Below, piece by piece: positions 11,809 to 24,100 of a stretch of DNA of 64,000 bases. The stretch spans positions 190,147,742 through 190,211,741 of the forward strand of contig CM051460.1 of NCBI GenBank assembly GCA_028095005.1, written 5' to 3'. The first letter of the stretch is position 1. Each line of letters opens with the position of its first letter. Position numbers and translations under genes: made by a program. The stretch is from Rhynchospora pubera. Taxonomy: Eukaryota > Streptophyta > Magnoliopsida > Poales > Cyperaceae. The notes beneath the pieces are model-generated. The model had not been told where the DNA came from, made no database searches, and saw only the letters and a program-made list of their open reading frames with translations.

Positions 11809-14062
11809 CTTCCTCCTCTCCCCCATTTTGTCGGCTGGCTGGGCTATTAGGGTTTCCATTAGAAAGGAAGGAGGAGAGGGAGGGAATAGCTGCCAAAGAT
11901 CCAAGGTATAGCTCAAACCTTCAATTAATCTGTTAATTGAATTGGTTGAGTTAATTTTTATTAAATTCTTGACTGTTAACAGTTAGGGTTTGAGCTTGAT
12001 TTCAAAATTGACTTTGGCATCGTGTGTGGTGCTGAAGCAGACCTTGGATAGGCTGATTGTTAAACTAAAAACCTAATCTGTCATGTTGAGTATGGTGAAA
12101 ACCAAACTGTCAGGACCAGTGAGTCGGAACTAGGTTGGACAGTCGAAATTCTGTGGTTTTGAAGTTGTTTTTCTCCGTTGGGCATTAAAGGAAACCTGCG
12201 TGAGTCTTTGCGACTGGGTTTGAGACTTGGTACCAGCCCTTGGTACACTCGATGTGCCTCTGGTACCACACTCGATGTGCCTCTGGTACACTGGTACGCT
12301 GTGGTGTAAAATTCTAGGGGCCTGTTAGCAAAGAAAATGGACTAGTTTGTGAGAAAAAGGACTGGATTATAAATTATTTTGATTTAGGGGCCTCTGGAAA
12401 AAGTTATGGTGATAATGGGTCGGATCCAGACCCCTCCTTAATGGATCCAGTCGGACCCGTTACGGCTGGCTCAGGTCAACTGGGTCAGGTTGACCTGGCT
12501 CGACCCCATTCAATTTTGGGCTGGCTTTTGTGGGCCTGGACTTTCTGGGCCAGAAGAAGAGGAAAATAAAAAGAATGGGCTTGGGCCAAAAGTTTAAGCT
12601 GGAATTTATTTTATAAAAACTTAATCTTTGATTAAGTTAATAATTTTGTGGGCTTAATAACTAAATAATTAATTAAAGGAAAGGCCATTAGAAATAAATG
12701 GGTATTCCTCTAGTTAAGCGGGATTCGATTTTTCGGGAGATGATGAGAATAGTCCGAGTGAGTCAAGAACAGATACAATGACACAAATCACCGACTTTCT
12801 GATCCCAAACAAATAATCAAAATTTCAGTTTTAAATTATGTTTTCTAAATTTTCTAATTTCAATCCTTATCTTTAATTTAATTCCATTTCTATTTTTATT
12901 AATTTCTATTTCTTATCTATTAAGTATTTAATAATATGTTTTAGATATAAACATTATTTTAACTAAGTAGTAAAAAAAAAGAATTTCAATTTAACATCTT
13001 AAATTTCATATAAATTCTTAAACAAATAAACAGAGAAAAATAATGATAATAACAAATTAAACTAAATAATTTATAACTTAATAAAGATTAAATAACTTAA
13101 AAAGAAATATTATAATAGTAATAATATAAAGAAAATATTATATAAAACAAAGCTGGAAATTACTAAAAACACAAGCAATTATTAATTAAGAATTAAATAG
13201 TGTAACATTATCAAATAAATAAATGAATACTTTACTTTTCAAAATACAGTTAACAAATTGTATGATAAGTATAAACTCTTATAGACTGGAAAGTCAAAAC
13301 CAATTATTAATAATAAGATAAAATACTTAATAATATATTTTAAAACATAATCCTCTAAATAAATAATCTGAACTTAGCCATCCAAATCTCAACCATTCTG
13401 GTTAACCTAGACCGTTAGTATGGTAATCCAAGAACCGCCAATAATTAGGTTAATTTAAGTATTTAATGGTTAGTAAGAAAGTCACTTGTTTTATTAGGAA
13501 ACCGAACTAAGAATCACTTGACACGTGACTATTAAACCTAGCATATTGTCAAGGAAAACAACCCAGAGATGATAGCCGTCAAGCGTCCGAACCATTATGA
13601 GATATCGAGGAACTACGTTTAGGCTTTCTACTATCCAGGTGTGGAATTACGTTGGATTTTTGTTAAAGTTTAAGTGACTATTAAGCTATGTTTGAATGTC
13701 TATTATTTTATGTGACTATGTGCTTTGCTGAAGTAAATATATTTTTATTCATGTGCATATCGAAAATTCGTTTGTCTGCATGACCGTATTCAGGCATTTT
13801 AGATGATAGTGCCCAAATATTGATAAAACTGCATTTTGAGATGCATGTTCTCCGTTTTGAGAAATTTGAAAAATAACAGTCAGATATTTGAAAATGCAGT
13901 TGCTATTGATAAATCCGACGTATGAATGATCTGACTGAAAGGAATGAAATGATGTGAATGAATAACTGGATATGATATGATGTGCTTGATATGTGTGATT
14001 TATTATATTGTATCACTCTCCGAAGTCGGTTGGCCCCCGGCTTCGGCCAGTTCAATAGCGCT

Positions 14063-14290
14063 ATGTGAATTTGGAATTCCCTCTGCCTGCCCAGGGTTAG
14101 GGATTCGTCCCTCTGCCTGCCCTGGGTTAGGGAAAGGTCTCCTCTGCTTGCCCAACCGGTTGGGTTAGGAGGCCTAAGTGATTATGATTATGGAATTATG
14201 TTAATGATATGTGAATTTGGAATTCCCTCTGCTTGTCCAGGGTTAGGGATTCGTCCCTCTGCCTGCCCAGGGTTGGGGAATGAATTAAAT
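14063..14290. repeat. Tandem palindromic repeats inside the solo LTR
   Basis: The block CCCTCTGCCTGCCCAGGG then TTAGGGATTCGT occurs about five times with small changes. The larger unit starting GTGAATTTGGAATTCC is repeated about 147 bp apart (14064 and 14211). It is confined to the LTR. Confidence 0.75.
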
Positions 14291-14982
14291 GATTTGTGAT
14301 TTGTCCAGACTTATGTTATGCTCAATTCTGCCATGCTCGGATCCCCCGACACGCTCAGTTTCCTATCATATACAGACTTGTGTTGTCTTCGACGGGATTC
14401 GTGCCACGTGTTCATTCCGACATGTATATGACTTCTGTCATAGTCAGATTTTGCTATTTTTGTCCAATTATGATTTCAGACTGGTTAACATATTTTAAAA
14501 GAAGATTTGATATTGGTTTTATATAGGATGACACATGCATGCTTTGTTTTATATTAAATACAGATAATATTTTTACTTGTCTTGCTTAACAAATAAATGA
14601 TTTATTTACGGGTATTATTTCTAGAACTTGGATTTTAGCTTAAATCCGCGTACTGGAACTAAAATCCGCACTGAGAATTAAATTCTCATTCCGTACTTTT
14701 TGTATATTTTTCACAATGGATGTGGGTTCCAGGTTGCAGAGACGGGCTCGATCAAGTCAAGCGAAGTTAAGCCAAATTGTCTTGCCATGAGGACTCAATG
14801 AGTCATAGGAGACAACATGGTAATTCATGGTAAACTGAAACCTAAACCTTAAAGATTGTAGAAAAATACCTTGCGAGTACACAGAAGTTGTGTGTTCACG
14901 GCGGAAAACTGCCCCACCCCATTGCGGGCTGTGACAACTAATTACTTGTGTACAAATTTCGAACTTAGGTTTATTTTTTTTT

Positions 14983-15065
14983 AGTGCTATCAATTGAGCA
15001 TGTAATTTTTTTTTTTACATGCTCAATTGATAGTACTAATTACTCGTGTACAAATTTCGAACTTA
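14983..15065. repeat. Palindrome, sister of the MITE at 11058
   Basis: AGTGCTATCAATTGAGCATG pairs with CATGCTCAATTGATAGTACT around a T-rich loop. It is followed by the same TACAAATTTCGAACTTAG end seen in the interrupted MITE, so the two are tandem copies. Confidence 0.65.
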
Positions 15066-16023
15066 GTTTAGTTTTTTACATGTCTGAGATGAGAATTTTA
15101 GTTACATGCTCATTTTTTTCGCCTCTTAAAAAATGAGCACTCATCTCAGACGCAGATATTTGCCTCTAAGACTTTCTATTTAGAATAGCCACCGATCTAT
15201 AGAGTGCTGCATACCGATACACACATTCATCTATATAAGACACATTTTTTATTTTAGTTGACACACATGCCACTAAGTTCTTCGTTCAAACCTACAACAC
15301 CTGTTGATCTACACACATCGGTTTATTTAGTGACAACACACATTGTCACACGGGTCAGACTTTATCTTCCATGAGTCGTATATCTTGTGCCAAACTTGAG
15401 TATATTGAAGCAACACACGCTGTTATTCTCTGGTATTCACCTTTCCAGATTTGTGTCGGCGCGCCCCCTTGCACCAAAGTCAAGTAGTCATTTTATCTCG
15501 AGTCATCTTCACAATTTATGCGCATTACATGAGAGATATTGTTTAATTTACTTAACTTATACCAAATAGATTATTTTTAATCTTCTTCAATCGCATCATC
15601 TCTCCAATTTCTCTTTCTAACTGGCTTCGAATCCTTTGACATAATATGTGTTAGACTTGATCGTTCTTTGCTTGACTCGCACATAACTTGATCTTTACCT
15701 TCTCAACCATCTTGTAGAATCAATTGCATGATGATATGATATCCACTTGACTCGAGCACACTTATGTTCAACTCGAGTATTTGTTGAGTCCATCTTTATA
15801 ACTTGGATTAAGACCTTAGACTTGACCCATCTTGACCAATTGACCCAACATGTACCACCGATGACTAGGATCACTTGACTCAACATTGATCATATTTTCT
15901 CATTTTTGTTCTCTTGATATTTTTTTTAGCACCAATATTTCTCTCACATCAACTCTCCCTAGAGAAATATTTGTTACCATTACAATACTCGTTCAAATTA
16001 TTGATTTGACATACCTTCCACTT
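15066..16023. other. Gene-free stretch
   Basis: No gene was recognised. Repeated ACTTGACTCGA-like words around 15670-15890 give it a slightly repetitive look, possibly an old retroelement remnant, but no ends can be set. Confidence 0.4.
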
Positions 16024-16026
16024 GAA

Positions 16027-16184
16027 GGCTCTGTTTGGATTGCTTAGGAATAAGAGGAATAACCTATTCCTAGGCGGAAAGTATTGGGAAGTGTGTAATT
16101 TTGTGAAGAGTTTGGATTGTTCATAATAAATTTACGCCTATAAAGAAGTTATTCCTCCTATTTCCATACGATCCAAACGGAGCC
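16027..16184. mobile_element. Tourist-like MITE, GGCTCYGTTTGGAT family, TSD GAA
   Basis: GGCTCTGTTTGGATTG at the left pairs with GATCCAAACGGAGCC at the right. GAA flanks both sides (16024-16026 and 16185-16187). It belongs to the six-copy family also found at 26922, 38191, 38987, 42872 and 55558. Confidence 0.75.
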
Positions 16185-16187
16185 GAA

Positions 16188-17080
16188 GACATTAACTCCC
16201 AACTTGAAGATTCTTTCAAACCTATCTTAGGTCTTTCTTATTGACATGTTACGGACCACATCATGATTGATAACAAAAGATCTCTCTCAATTTTACTAGA
16301 TGAGAGAATTGTGGTATAGTTTCCATATCAAGAGGATCTGATATGTGTCAGAAGCGAAGGAAATTGTGAATAATGACGACAAGAATTTGTATATTAATTT
16401 TATTAAAAAATAGCTTGTTGTCTTATGTAGTTTGTTATTTATTTATCTTTTTCTTCTCCCTCAAATAATTATATCTCAGAAAATTACATAAGAATAAATA
16501 AAAAGAGAGTGTGCATGTGTGTGGAGGACGTAAGTATCAAGTTGGTACTCATCCTCGGTAAATTCTCGTATTCTCTTTGTGTCTAATTGTGTGATTATTT
16601 GTTGTGAGATTATCGTGCTGACTAATTCTAAGGGGTACGGTTCGTGTGCAGTTGCACTTGGATCATGTCTTTTCGAATTTAAAACTTAATTTTTGCTACG
16701 TAGATACTCGAATTTTAACTATTATTTCGGAAACAGAAATATTGGCTATTTGTCTTAATTTTTTTTATGGAATTGTTATAAGCATGAAAGGTTCTCAACA
16801 GAAGTACAAATTATTACTTTTCATTCACATGTCAATATTGTTTCATAAGTTTTTTCTAACAAGATAAAATCCCGTGGTTAAAAAAATATTAATAAAATGA
16901 AAATCTGTCAGGATTATTACTCGATTTATTTAAAAGCAAATATACAGTTTATTTACAGAATTATTGCAATTAATCATGGCGTTTCAGCGTTCTAAAAATA
17001 ACGACATTGCTTTTTTTTTTATATCTAAATCATTTTACAAATACATAAATCATAGTTATCCCATCCGTTATAGGCTACAG
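16188..17080. other. Gene-free AT-rich stretch
   Basis: No gene or bounded element was recognised. Short open frames at 16646-16867 and 16964-17146 do not resemble any family. Confidence 0.4.
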
Positions 17081-17083
17081 CTA

Positions 17084-17522
17084 GGACTACAAATGCAACT
17101 CCGTTTAACCGTTAACCGTTTTGTTTGTCCCCTTCAAAACTGTTGACGAAATGACCACTTTTCGTTTCGTTTATTTTCGTTTAACTGTTTCATATCATTT
17201 TTTATATATTTTTTATGTATTTTTAAGTATTTATAAATAAATTTTATTGAACCGGAAATACTATAGTATCAAATCGGTTAATTATGCATTTAAAATAGAA
17301 AATTGTGTATAAAAAATAATTGTTAAAACAACAAATCGACCACAATTACACATTTTGATCATTTCGAAATAGAAAAATCTGTATAGAATTAATTAATTGT
17401 CAGTTCGTTACAATCGTCTTTTGAAAAAAAATGTTTAACGCAAATTATTTTTTATTTCATACCATAAACGAAACGGTTATAAAAATAGACTGTTTCGTGA
17501 TCGTTTCGTTGCGTTTGCAGCC
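17084..17522. mobile_element. MITE rich in CCGTTTCG words, TSD CTA
   Basis: The left end GGACTACAAATGCAAC is a close inverted match of the right end GTTGCGTTTGCAGCC. CTA flanks both (17081-17083 and 17523-17525). The interior is full of CCGTTTCGTTT/AAACGAAACGG words, like the elements at 163 and 45267. It ends about 200 bp upstream of the AIL gene's TATA box, so it borders the proximal promoter. Confidence 0.65.
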
Positions 17523-17670
17523 CTAGCTACAAAACCAAATCCAAGTATCATGAAATAATTTCAAGCCCAGTCAGACCAAATCTCCTCACAGCCCATTTCA
17601 GATAAGACAAACCACTTCAAAACCCACTGCGGCCCAAAATGGCATTATCGTAATTTCGCAGTCAGTACCA

Positions 17671-17729
17671 GCCACGTCACTCTCTCCAGGTGCTGCCATC
17701 CTTGATCCTTGGCTTCTTCTGTATAAATA
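17671..17729 (+). promoter_or_regulatory. Proximal promoter of the AIL gene
   Basis: A TATAAATA box at 17722-17729 sits about 220 bp before the start codon, with a CCACGTCA (ACGT-core, bZIP-type) word just upstream near 17673. The region between TATA and ATG is rich in CT tracts, as plant 5' leaders often are. Confidence 0.6.
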
Positions 17730-17950
17730 CTCAACTCCCTTCTCTATCCCACTTTGCACTCACATAATTCCCTCTCCCCTTTCTCCGTGGGTCTCTCTCT
17801 CCTTTTCTTTTCGCCGCCCGATTACCCGCAAAGCTGTTTCTCTATTTCGCCTTTTCCTTTTCTTTCCCCTTTGACCACCTCACTTCTCTTCTCTTCTCTC
17901 TACAAATACACCTCTCATCACCTCGTCAACTGAAACGAGCGGCTCTGATC

Positions 17951-20900
17951 ATGTCTCCGACGAACAACCTCGTCTCCTTCGCGCTACCTCCGATCGAAGC
18001 GCTCCTCTCGCATCCGTACCAGTACCAGTTCATGCCTGAGCCGTTGGATCCTTACCCTTGCATCCAATCTCTGTCTTCAGAGAACCGAGATCTCGCACCG
18101 GTACCTCAGATGCATCCTTTGTTCCTCACGACGACTGATGCTGAGGATTCTCTATCCTTCACGCCTGCTGAGCATAGCAGTAATAAGCTCACCATGGGGT
18201 CGCCTGATTCCAGAAATGAGATTTCTGTGGCCGTTGCGCCGTCGCCTCCTGTGAGTCAGCTCGCTGTGGCGGAGAAACCAGCTGGGGCGAGCCTTGTGCA
18301 TGTGGGGTCCAGTCCCAGGACATCGATTTATCGAGGAGTTACAAGGTCTATTTCTTTCTTCATCTTATTTTTGTTTAATGGAGATATTCAATTCAAGTGT
18401 GTTTTGCGTTTCTTTTGATCGGAGGGAAGTTTTGTTTTTTTCTGTTTTGTTGTATAGTTAGAAGTAGAAGGAATAGAACGACTGTGTTTTGGCAGCTGTT
18501 TTTAACTCTAGTGAGGTTTTCCAGTTCTTTTTTGTTTGCATGCATTGACAGAAGTAGTCTAGCTGTAAATGAGTTTATTGATTCTTCTCTTATTAATGTG
18601 TTAAACCATAAAACTAGTTTGGAGTTGCATCATTTATATATATGTAATATATTGCTAGTTAAGATTTATCTTTTAACAGTACTGAGTTTTTGTTTAGAGA
18701 GTAGCATAACACATGCATGCAAGGGAAAAAGTTATATACTTTTCTTACAAAAAATGAAAAAAAAATGGTTTATTAGTTGAAATTTCCAATATTGTCATCA
18801 TTTTCGTATTTATATATATCTAATAAGCTAGTAACACAACAAATGGGCGCTAAGGTGGCGTTACAAATTTACAATTCACAAGAGTTGTGCACCTTTCATT
18901 GAATTAGTAAACTGGAGTGAATTACAGCAAGTTTAAAACTTTAAATTTAACTACAGTGGGAACAAATTTTAGTAATTTCATATCAAAAAAAAAATTTTTA
19001 GTAATTTAGAGGTCACGTGATAGATGACACGTGGAGGTTTTCTATTGCAGGCACAGGTGGACCGGGAGGTACGAGGCGCACCTGTGGGATAACACGTGCA
19101 AGCGAGAGGGGCAAAAGAGGAAAGGAAGACAAGGTTTGCATATGCTTCTCACTCCGTTACAAATTAATTATTTGCTTTGTTGAAGGCAATTTACTATTTT
19201 CCACTGTTGAGTTGAGTGACATGTGGGGTCCATGGGTATACTTGATTGTGGGGGGTGGAATCGATTGATGGTATATTTTTCGTGTACTTCTTGGTGCAAA
19301 TGTCACGTGCCGCGAGATGCCGCCGTTTTGAGGATAATTGAAGGGATGGAAAAGATAGAGTGAGACAAATGACTAGTGTCACTTTCAACAGTGGGCCCCA
19401 CATGATAGCTTTGAAAATTCCCATTTTTTTTCCCTTGCAACAAAATTTTTTTAATACAAAAACTTGTTTTCAAAAAAAAAAAAAAAAACACACACAGCGT
19501 GAAGATTTTTTAGAATGTACTCATGGCCCACTGACCAGTGTACATTTGTTTTTCGTAATAATATTTCCATTTGGAGTGTTTGATCTGAAAACATAGGTTT
19601 TCCTTTTCTTCAAAAATAAATAAATAAATAAAATGCACATGTTTTCCTGGCGGTTTTGTTGTTGTCATGCACCTTTTTTTTTCTGGTAGGATAACTCTTG
19701 TGGTCGAATGAAATTATAAATGCAATGCGTGGGAGAGTGAGGTTTCTTGGAATTTTGTATAATATTTTAGTCAAAAAATTTCGTTACAGTAATTGCTGGT
19801 TCTTTGTAACTGAATATTTCGTCTTTAGTCATATCTAGGATTTAAGACGGAAACTTAGAACGTTATTTTGGCATGACTTGTTTCTCTGAATTGGATTTCT
19901 TTTTTTTTTATCTATTTATAAGGTGACGTAACTTAAACAGTATAATTAATGTCAGGAGGAAAAAGTGTTTTGGTTTGAATTTCCATGTCCATGTATATCA
20001 AATACTAGTTTTTTTTTTTCTTGAGCGGTATGCATACTAAATAAAAATTCCCTTCGGCAGAAGGAGCCGTTATCAATACCACTTTTAGTAAAATATGTCA
20101 AGCTGAGTTTGGTGCCTATATAATAGTAAACTGCAAATTATGTTTTATTAATAGGGGTTTTGTTGCATGAATATCTTTTATCTTGTTTACAGAATTTAAA
20201 ACAATCAATTCTACACAATTGTAAATTGATTTTGCAAAGAAGCAATTCACTGTTGGCTTGGTAATTACTATCGATGAAAATTATTGCTTCAATATGACAA
20301 ATTTCTTGTAGTGTGTCTCTATTTTACGGAAAATTTCTTGGTTTATTGCAAAAAAGCAATGCATCTTTCAAATCCAGGCATCTGGCATGTATGGATGACA
20401 ATTGGGCCCACTAATATTCTGACCAAGGCCCTATTGGATCAAGTGTACTCTCAAAAAAAATATGGATAAAGTGTGCAAACTTATTATATTGAAAAAAAAA
20501 AGGTTCGCAAACTGATCAAAGCTATCATGATAAAACAAAGAAGTCTCGTTCACTTTAAACCCAAAGATGCGGATTCGGCTGGATTGGAAGAAAAAGGGGT
20601 AAAATAGTAGGAAATTGGTAGATTGAGACAATTGATTTGACCATACGATGCATAGATACAGCTATAGGCCTCATAGTGAGAAGTTTAATAGCCTTTTTAA
20701 TATGTTTCTCGCTCTGTTTTTTCTTTTGGGAGTCCTGTTGTGTGTCCTTGCGACACAGTAGCTCTGGGGGCTCGTATAAAAGTACACCTGATACCCCACA
20801 TCAGTATCTTTGACTAATGTCAAATTTGAAAGATACCAAGTTGGACTTGAGTGGGGGAGGGAAGGACTAAGGAGGGGACGCCGGGACGGATGAGAGAGGC

Positions 20901-23101
20901 AAGACGCATAAATGCTTACCATGCTTAGTGATATGATTGATTGTTCTCTGTAAATTTCTGACTGCCTTAATGCTGCAACTGATTACCGGTGAAAAAAAGT
21001 ATACCAATTTGATTATTTCTGCCTTTATTAGCCTTAAAATAAAAGAAGTTCAATTTTTAAAGTATTTGTTCCAAACAAGTTGACTAGGCTAGAAATAACA
21101 CCTCTAAAACCTTAGGGCTTAAAATACTAGCAACAATTAAGTCTTTTTGTTCCAAACATGTTAGAATATGTTACAAAAAAAAAATCCAACAAAAAACCTT
21201 TGGACTTAAATAATAAAAAATAATAATTGCTGTTACAATCAGATACAAATATTTAAAATGTATTGGTGTGATGAAAATTGCATTAAAAAGATGTAATGAT
21301 GCGATTGTCAAGTAAATTAGTTAATGATGATAATTTCAGGGTAATTGAACTTACAAATTTTTGTATGAGTATCAATAAAAGCTTCATTGTCTTGTAGTTT
21401 TTTCGAGAACCATTAATTGGAAGTCCTGTAGTGCTTCCAATTTCTTGAACTCCTGCATATTAATTACTTTTTTCTAATTGTTCGATAAAATCTGATATAA
21501 TATTTGTTCTGTTGCATGTTGCGTGAATGCTGCTCCTGCTCTTTTCCTGTTCTCCAGTCTATCTTGGTATGTTTCTTTCTTCTTCACTATATATAGGAAT
21601 GTTAATTAGGAATGTTAATTAAGTTAAAAACATGCTATTGTACACAGGTGGCTATGACAAAGAAGACAAAGCAGCGAGAGCTTATGATCTGGCAGCTATC
21701 AAGTATTGGGGCATTACTGCCGTTACAAACTTTCCTGTAAGTCCTCCTTCCTCGCTCTCCCTATATTTCTCGATAGGCTCTCTTTCTCGCTACACGCAAT
21801 CATGTTTCATCTAAAAAAGGAGAATGCACTCCAATGTAGATTGAGAACTACACAAGGGAGATAGAGGAAATGCAGAACATGACCAAGCAAGAATTCATAG
21901 CCTCTATTAGAAGGTACCATAATCTTTTTTTTCCCTTTAGCTCAGTAACTATTTTCTGTTAGCAATTTCATTATAAAGTATCTCACAAGCTATTTCTTCT
22001 GATTTGTAGGAAAAGCAGTGGATTTTCAAGAGGTGCTTCTATCTACAGGGGAGTCACAAGGTAACATTTAAAATTTGACACATTTTCGTTTAGCTTTTTG
22101 TTAGGAAAGACGTACTGGAAAGAAGGAAAGAAAAAAAAAAAGGCACATTTCCCACATTGGGGGCCTGGCCCTAGTCAACAAGCTCTCAATTTTGACCCCA
22201 AGGCAAAAGCAAAATTAATGTAATTCTTTTCACAAAAAGAAAAACCGTCATTTAAAGAAAAGCTGTTCACAAAATTTTTAAAGTCCTTATCTACATCCGT
22301 TCCTTACATCTTTTTTCTTGTTTGAAATAGATCGTGCTTGGTCTAAATGCCCACCATATGTTATCCAAATTCTTGTTAGATATATGCTCTCTTGATGATC
22401 CTTCATTTGGTTTAATATAATGAAAGAGCTATTGGTAACATTTGAATTTCTTTTGATTTGTAGGCATCACCAGCATGGCAGATGGCAAGCAAGAATAGGC
22501 CGTGTTGCTGGCAACAAGGACCTCTACCTTGGAACCTTTGGTAAGCTTGCTTTTAGTTCGAACATTATTTGCTACGACATCACTATAATTCAGCAAGCTA
22601 GTAATGCATATTTATGTTCTTATCATTTTTTAACTTTCTGTAGCATCTGAAGAGGAAGCTGCTGAAGCTTATGACGTGGCAGCAATCAAATTCAGGGGCA
22701 CAAATGCAGTTACTAATTTTGAGCTCAGCCGATATGATTTGGATGCAATAGCTGCCAGTGATTTGCCAATCGGCGCATCAGGACGGAGACCAAAACTGTC
22801 AGCTCAGCCCCCGACCAACAGCAGCACCCAAATCTACTTTGATCGCAACCCTCTAGTCACACAAAGCCCAAATGCCATGCCACCTTTCTTCTTCCGCAAT
22901 TTTCTCCAACTGAGTGCATCTGAACTGATGGTTTCCTTCCCACCTTTGCTTAATTTTGGTGATACTGGTGCTGTGCCAGTCAGCCACGGTATCTATAGCT
23001 CACCTGATGGTTATGAACAGAAGGGGAATCCAGAAATTACACTGCCGATGGGGACTGGACTTCTCCATTTGGCGAATGCTTCTGTCTCTATCTCCCAGTA
23101 A
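17951..23101 (+). CDS. AIL: AINTEGUMENTA-LIKE/PLETHORA-type AP2 transcription factor
   Basis: Eight exons join in frame to a 411-residue protein: 17951-18345, 19051-19133, 21558-21566, 21648-21736, 21840-21913, 22010-22060, 22464-22540, 22644-23101. All introns are GT-AG. Two AP2 DNA-binding repeats are present (about residues 125-192 and 226-285), each starting SIYRGVTR. They are joined by a linker with EEMQNMTKQEFIAS and RKSSGFSRGAS. The first repeat has the KREGQKRKGRQ insertion and GGYDKEDKAARAYDLAAIKYWG, which place it in the euANT lineage near AIL6/AIL7 (PLT3/PLT7) rather than WRI1. These nuclear factors maintain meristems and organ growth. Residues 1-124 and 286-411 are weakly conserved, and the usual AIL6/7 C-terminal FFLWPNQ-type end is absent. 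The third exon is only 9 nt. The start is the first in-frame ATG after the TATA box. The ortholog within AIL is uncertain. Confidence 0.92.
21558..21566 (+). other. AIL: 9-nt microexon of the AIL gene
   Basis: TCTATCTTG lies between CAG and GTATGT. With the split G of the exon before it, it encodes Val-Tyr-Leu plus the first base of Gly, restoring the conserved RQVYLGGYD of the first AP2 repeat. Without it that motif is lost, while the frame is kept. Confidence 0.9.
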
Positions 23102-23836
23102 GGATGGTTATCTGGGACTGGGAGAGTTTAGGTGCTAGAAAGTAGAAACTAATCCATTCTGGTATTATGAAAAAAAAAGGTTAATTGGGTACTTGATGAT
23201 ATTTTGGTGGTACTGCTGACAGTGTAGTGGGAATGGGTATAGCAAGTTGCCTTTTTCTTTTGAAATCAGTGATGTAATACAGCCACTAGGTATTTGTATG
23301 GCATATGATAGAAGAGCAGTTTAGTAATATTGATACCGTTTGCTTGTATTATCCAGAATTATTTTGTGGCAAAAATGGTGAATTATTACTGTGATAGTTT
23401 TGATGCGTGTGTAGGTGCATTGTATGGTCGTCCCACGACTCATCTGGTAACAAAAGGGAGTAGTCTTTCATTTTAATCAAATAATATATGCTTACATATT
23501 AGTTTTTTAGTATTATATATGTATTATTTTTTGAGAATATTTATATCTTACCTCGTAAAATTATGGAAAGCGTTTTATTACCTAATAAAATTACAATTCA
23601 ATAGTTTTGATGTAATTATAGTATTTGATATTGTGTGCTTTTTATTTCAAAAATTGTTGGCTCGTCTGACACTTAATCGCTTGAGGACAACATGATCGTA
23701 TTTGACACTTGTAATTCGTGTCAATATGACACGACACGAGATTCTAACACGGTCGTATTTGACACGATATGCACGATTGGAGAATCCTATATACAATATA
23801 TAGATGCTATTTCTGTTATAAATCTAAAGGAATTGG
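23102..23836. other. AIL 3' flank, no further gene
   Basis: This holds the likely 3' UTR (to roughly 23.4 kb; no canonical AATAAA is obvious) and then AT-rich DNA. Near 23690-23780 TGACACGACACGA-type words in both orientations suggest a decayed small repeat. Confidence 0.45.
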
Positions 23837-24100
23837 AATTTACTCACTGACGGATCTAGGTGCAACAAAGGGGTGTCAATGTCACCCCTATTTTTTGAAA
23901 TAATATTACTACATATGAATATTTATAGTTATAAAATGTAAATTTGTTATATGTATTCTATATTTGAACCCCATAAATATTTAGATGATTTTTCATTGGT
24001 GAACCCCATAAAATTTTTGTAGTCTATTTTTTTTTTGAGGTCTTTTTGGATCGATTAACAATTTTTATTTGTAAAGAATTATTACCATACAAAAAGATCA

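Larger units (their letters stand above)
11145..14936 (+). mobile_element. Solo LTR, Gypsy-like, 3,792 bp, TSD ACTAA
   Basis: The element starts TGTAACAACC and ends GGGCTGTGACA, the TGTMACA...TGTGACA ends common on large plant Gypsy (Tekay/Del-like) LTRs. The 5 bp ACTAA flank both sides (11140-11144 and 14937-14941), so this is an intact insertion reduced to one LTR. A TATAAATA box at 11801 followed by a pyrimidine-rich leader and a donor-like AAGGTATAGC suggests a + strand U3/R. No gag or pol lies inside. The lineage is inferred from ends and length. Confidence 0.8.
11058..14968. mobile_element. Palindromic MITE split by a solo LTR
   Basis: Removing the LTR at 11145-14936 leaves about 114 bp (11058-11144 plus 14942-14968) that folds on itself. 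CTAAGTTCGAAATTTGTAC at the left pairs with GTACAAATTTCGAACTTAG at the right, with inner arms around a T-rich loop. A sister palindrome lies next door at 14983-15065. Confidence 0.65.

Noticed and set aside
11422..11911. Overlapping open frames with a TATA box and leader, looking like a gene start
   Set aside because: They lie inside a solo LTR with clear ends and TSD, overlap on both strands, and no coding exon follows the donor-like site. The promoter is best read as the LTR's own.
17951..23101. WRI1-type identity for the AP2 gene
   Set aside because: WRI1-type proteins have a different insertion in repeat 1 (SWN..QNKKG-like) and SKYRGVARHH in repeat 2. This protein has KREGQKRKGRQ and SIYRGVTRHHQHGRW, which are ANT/AIL features.
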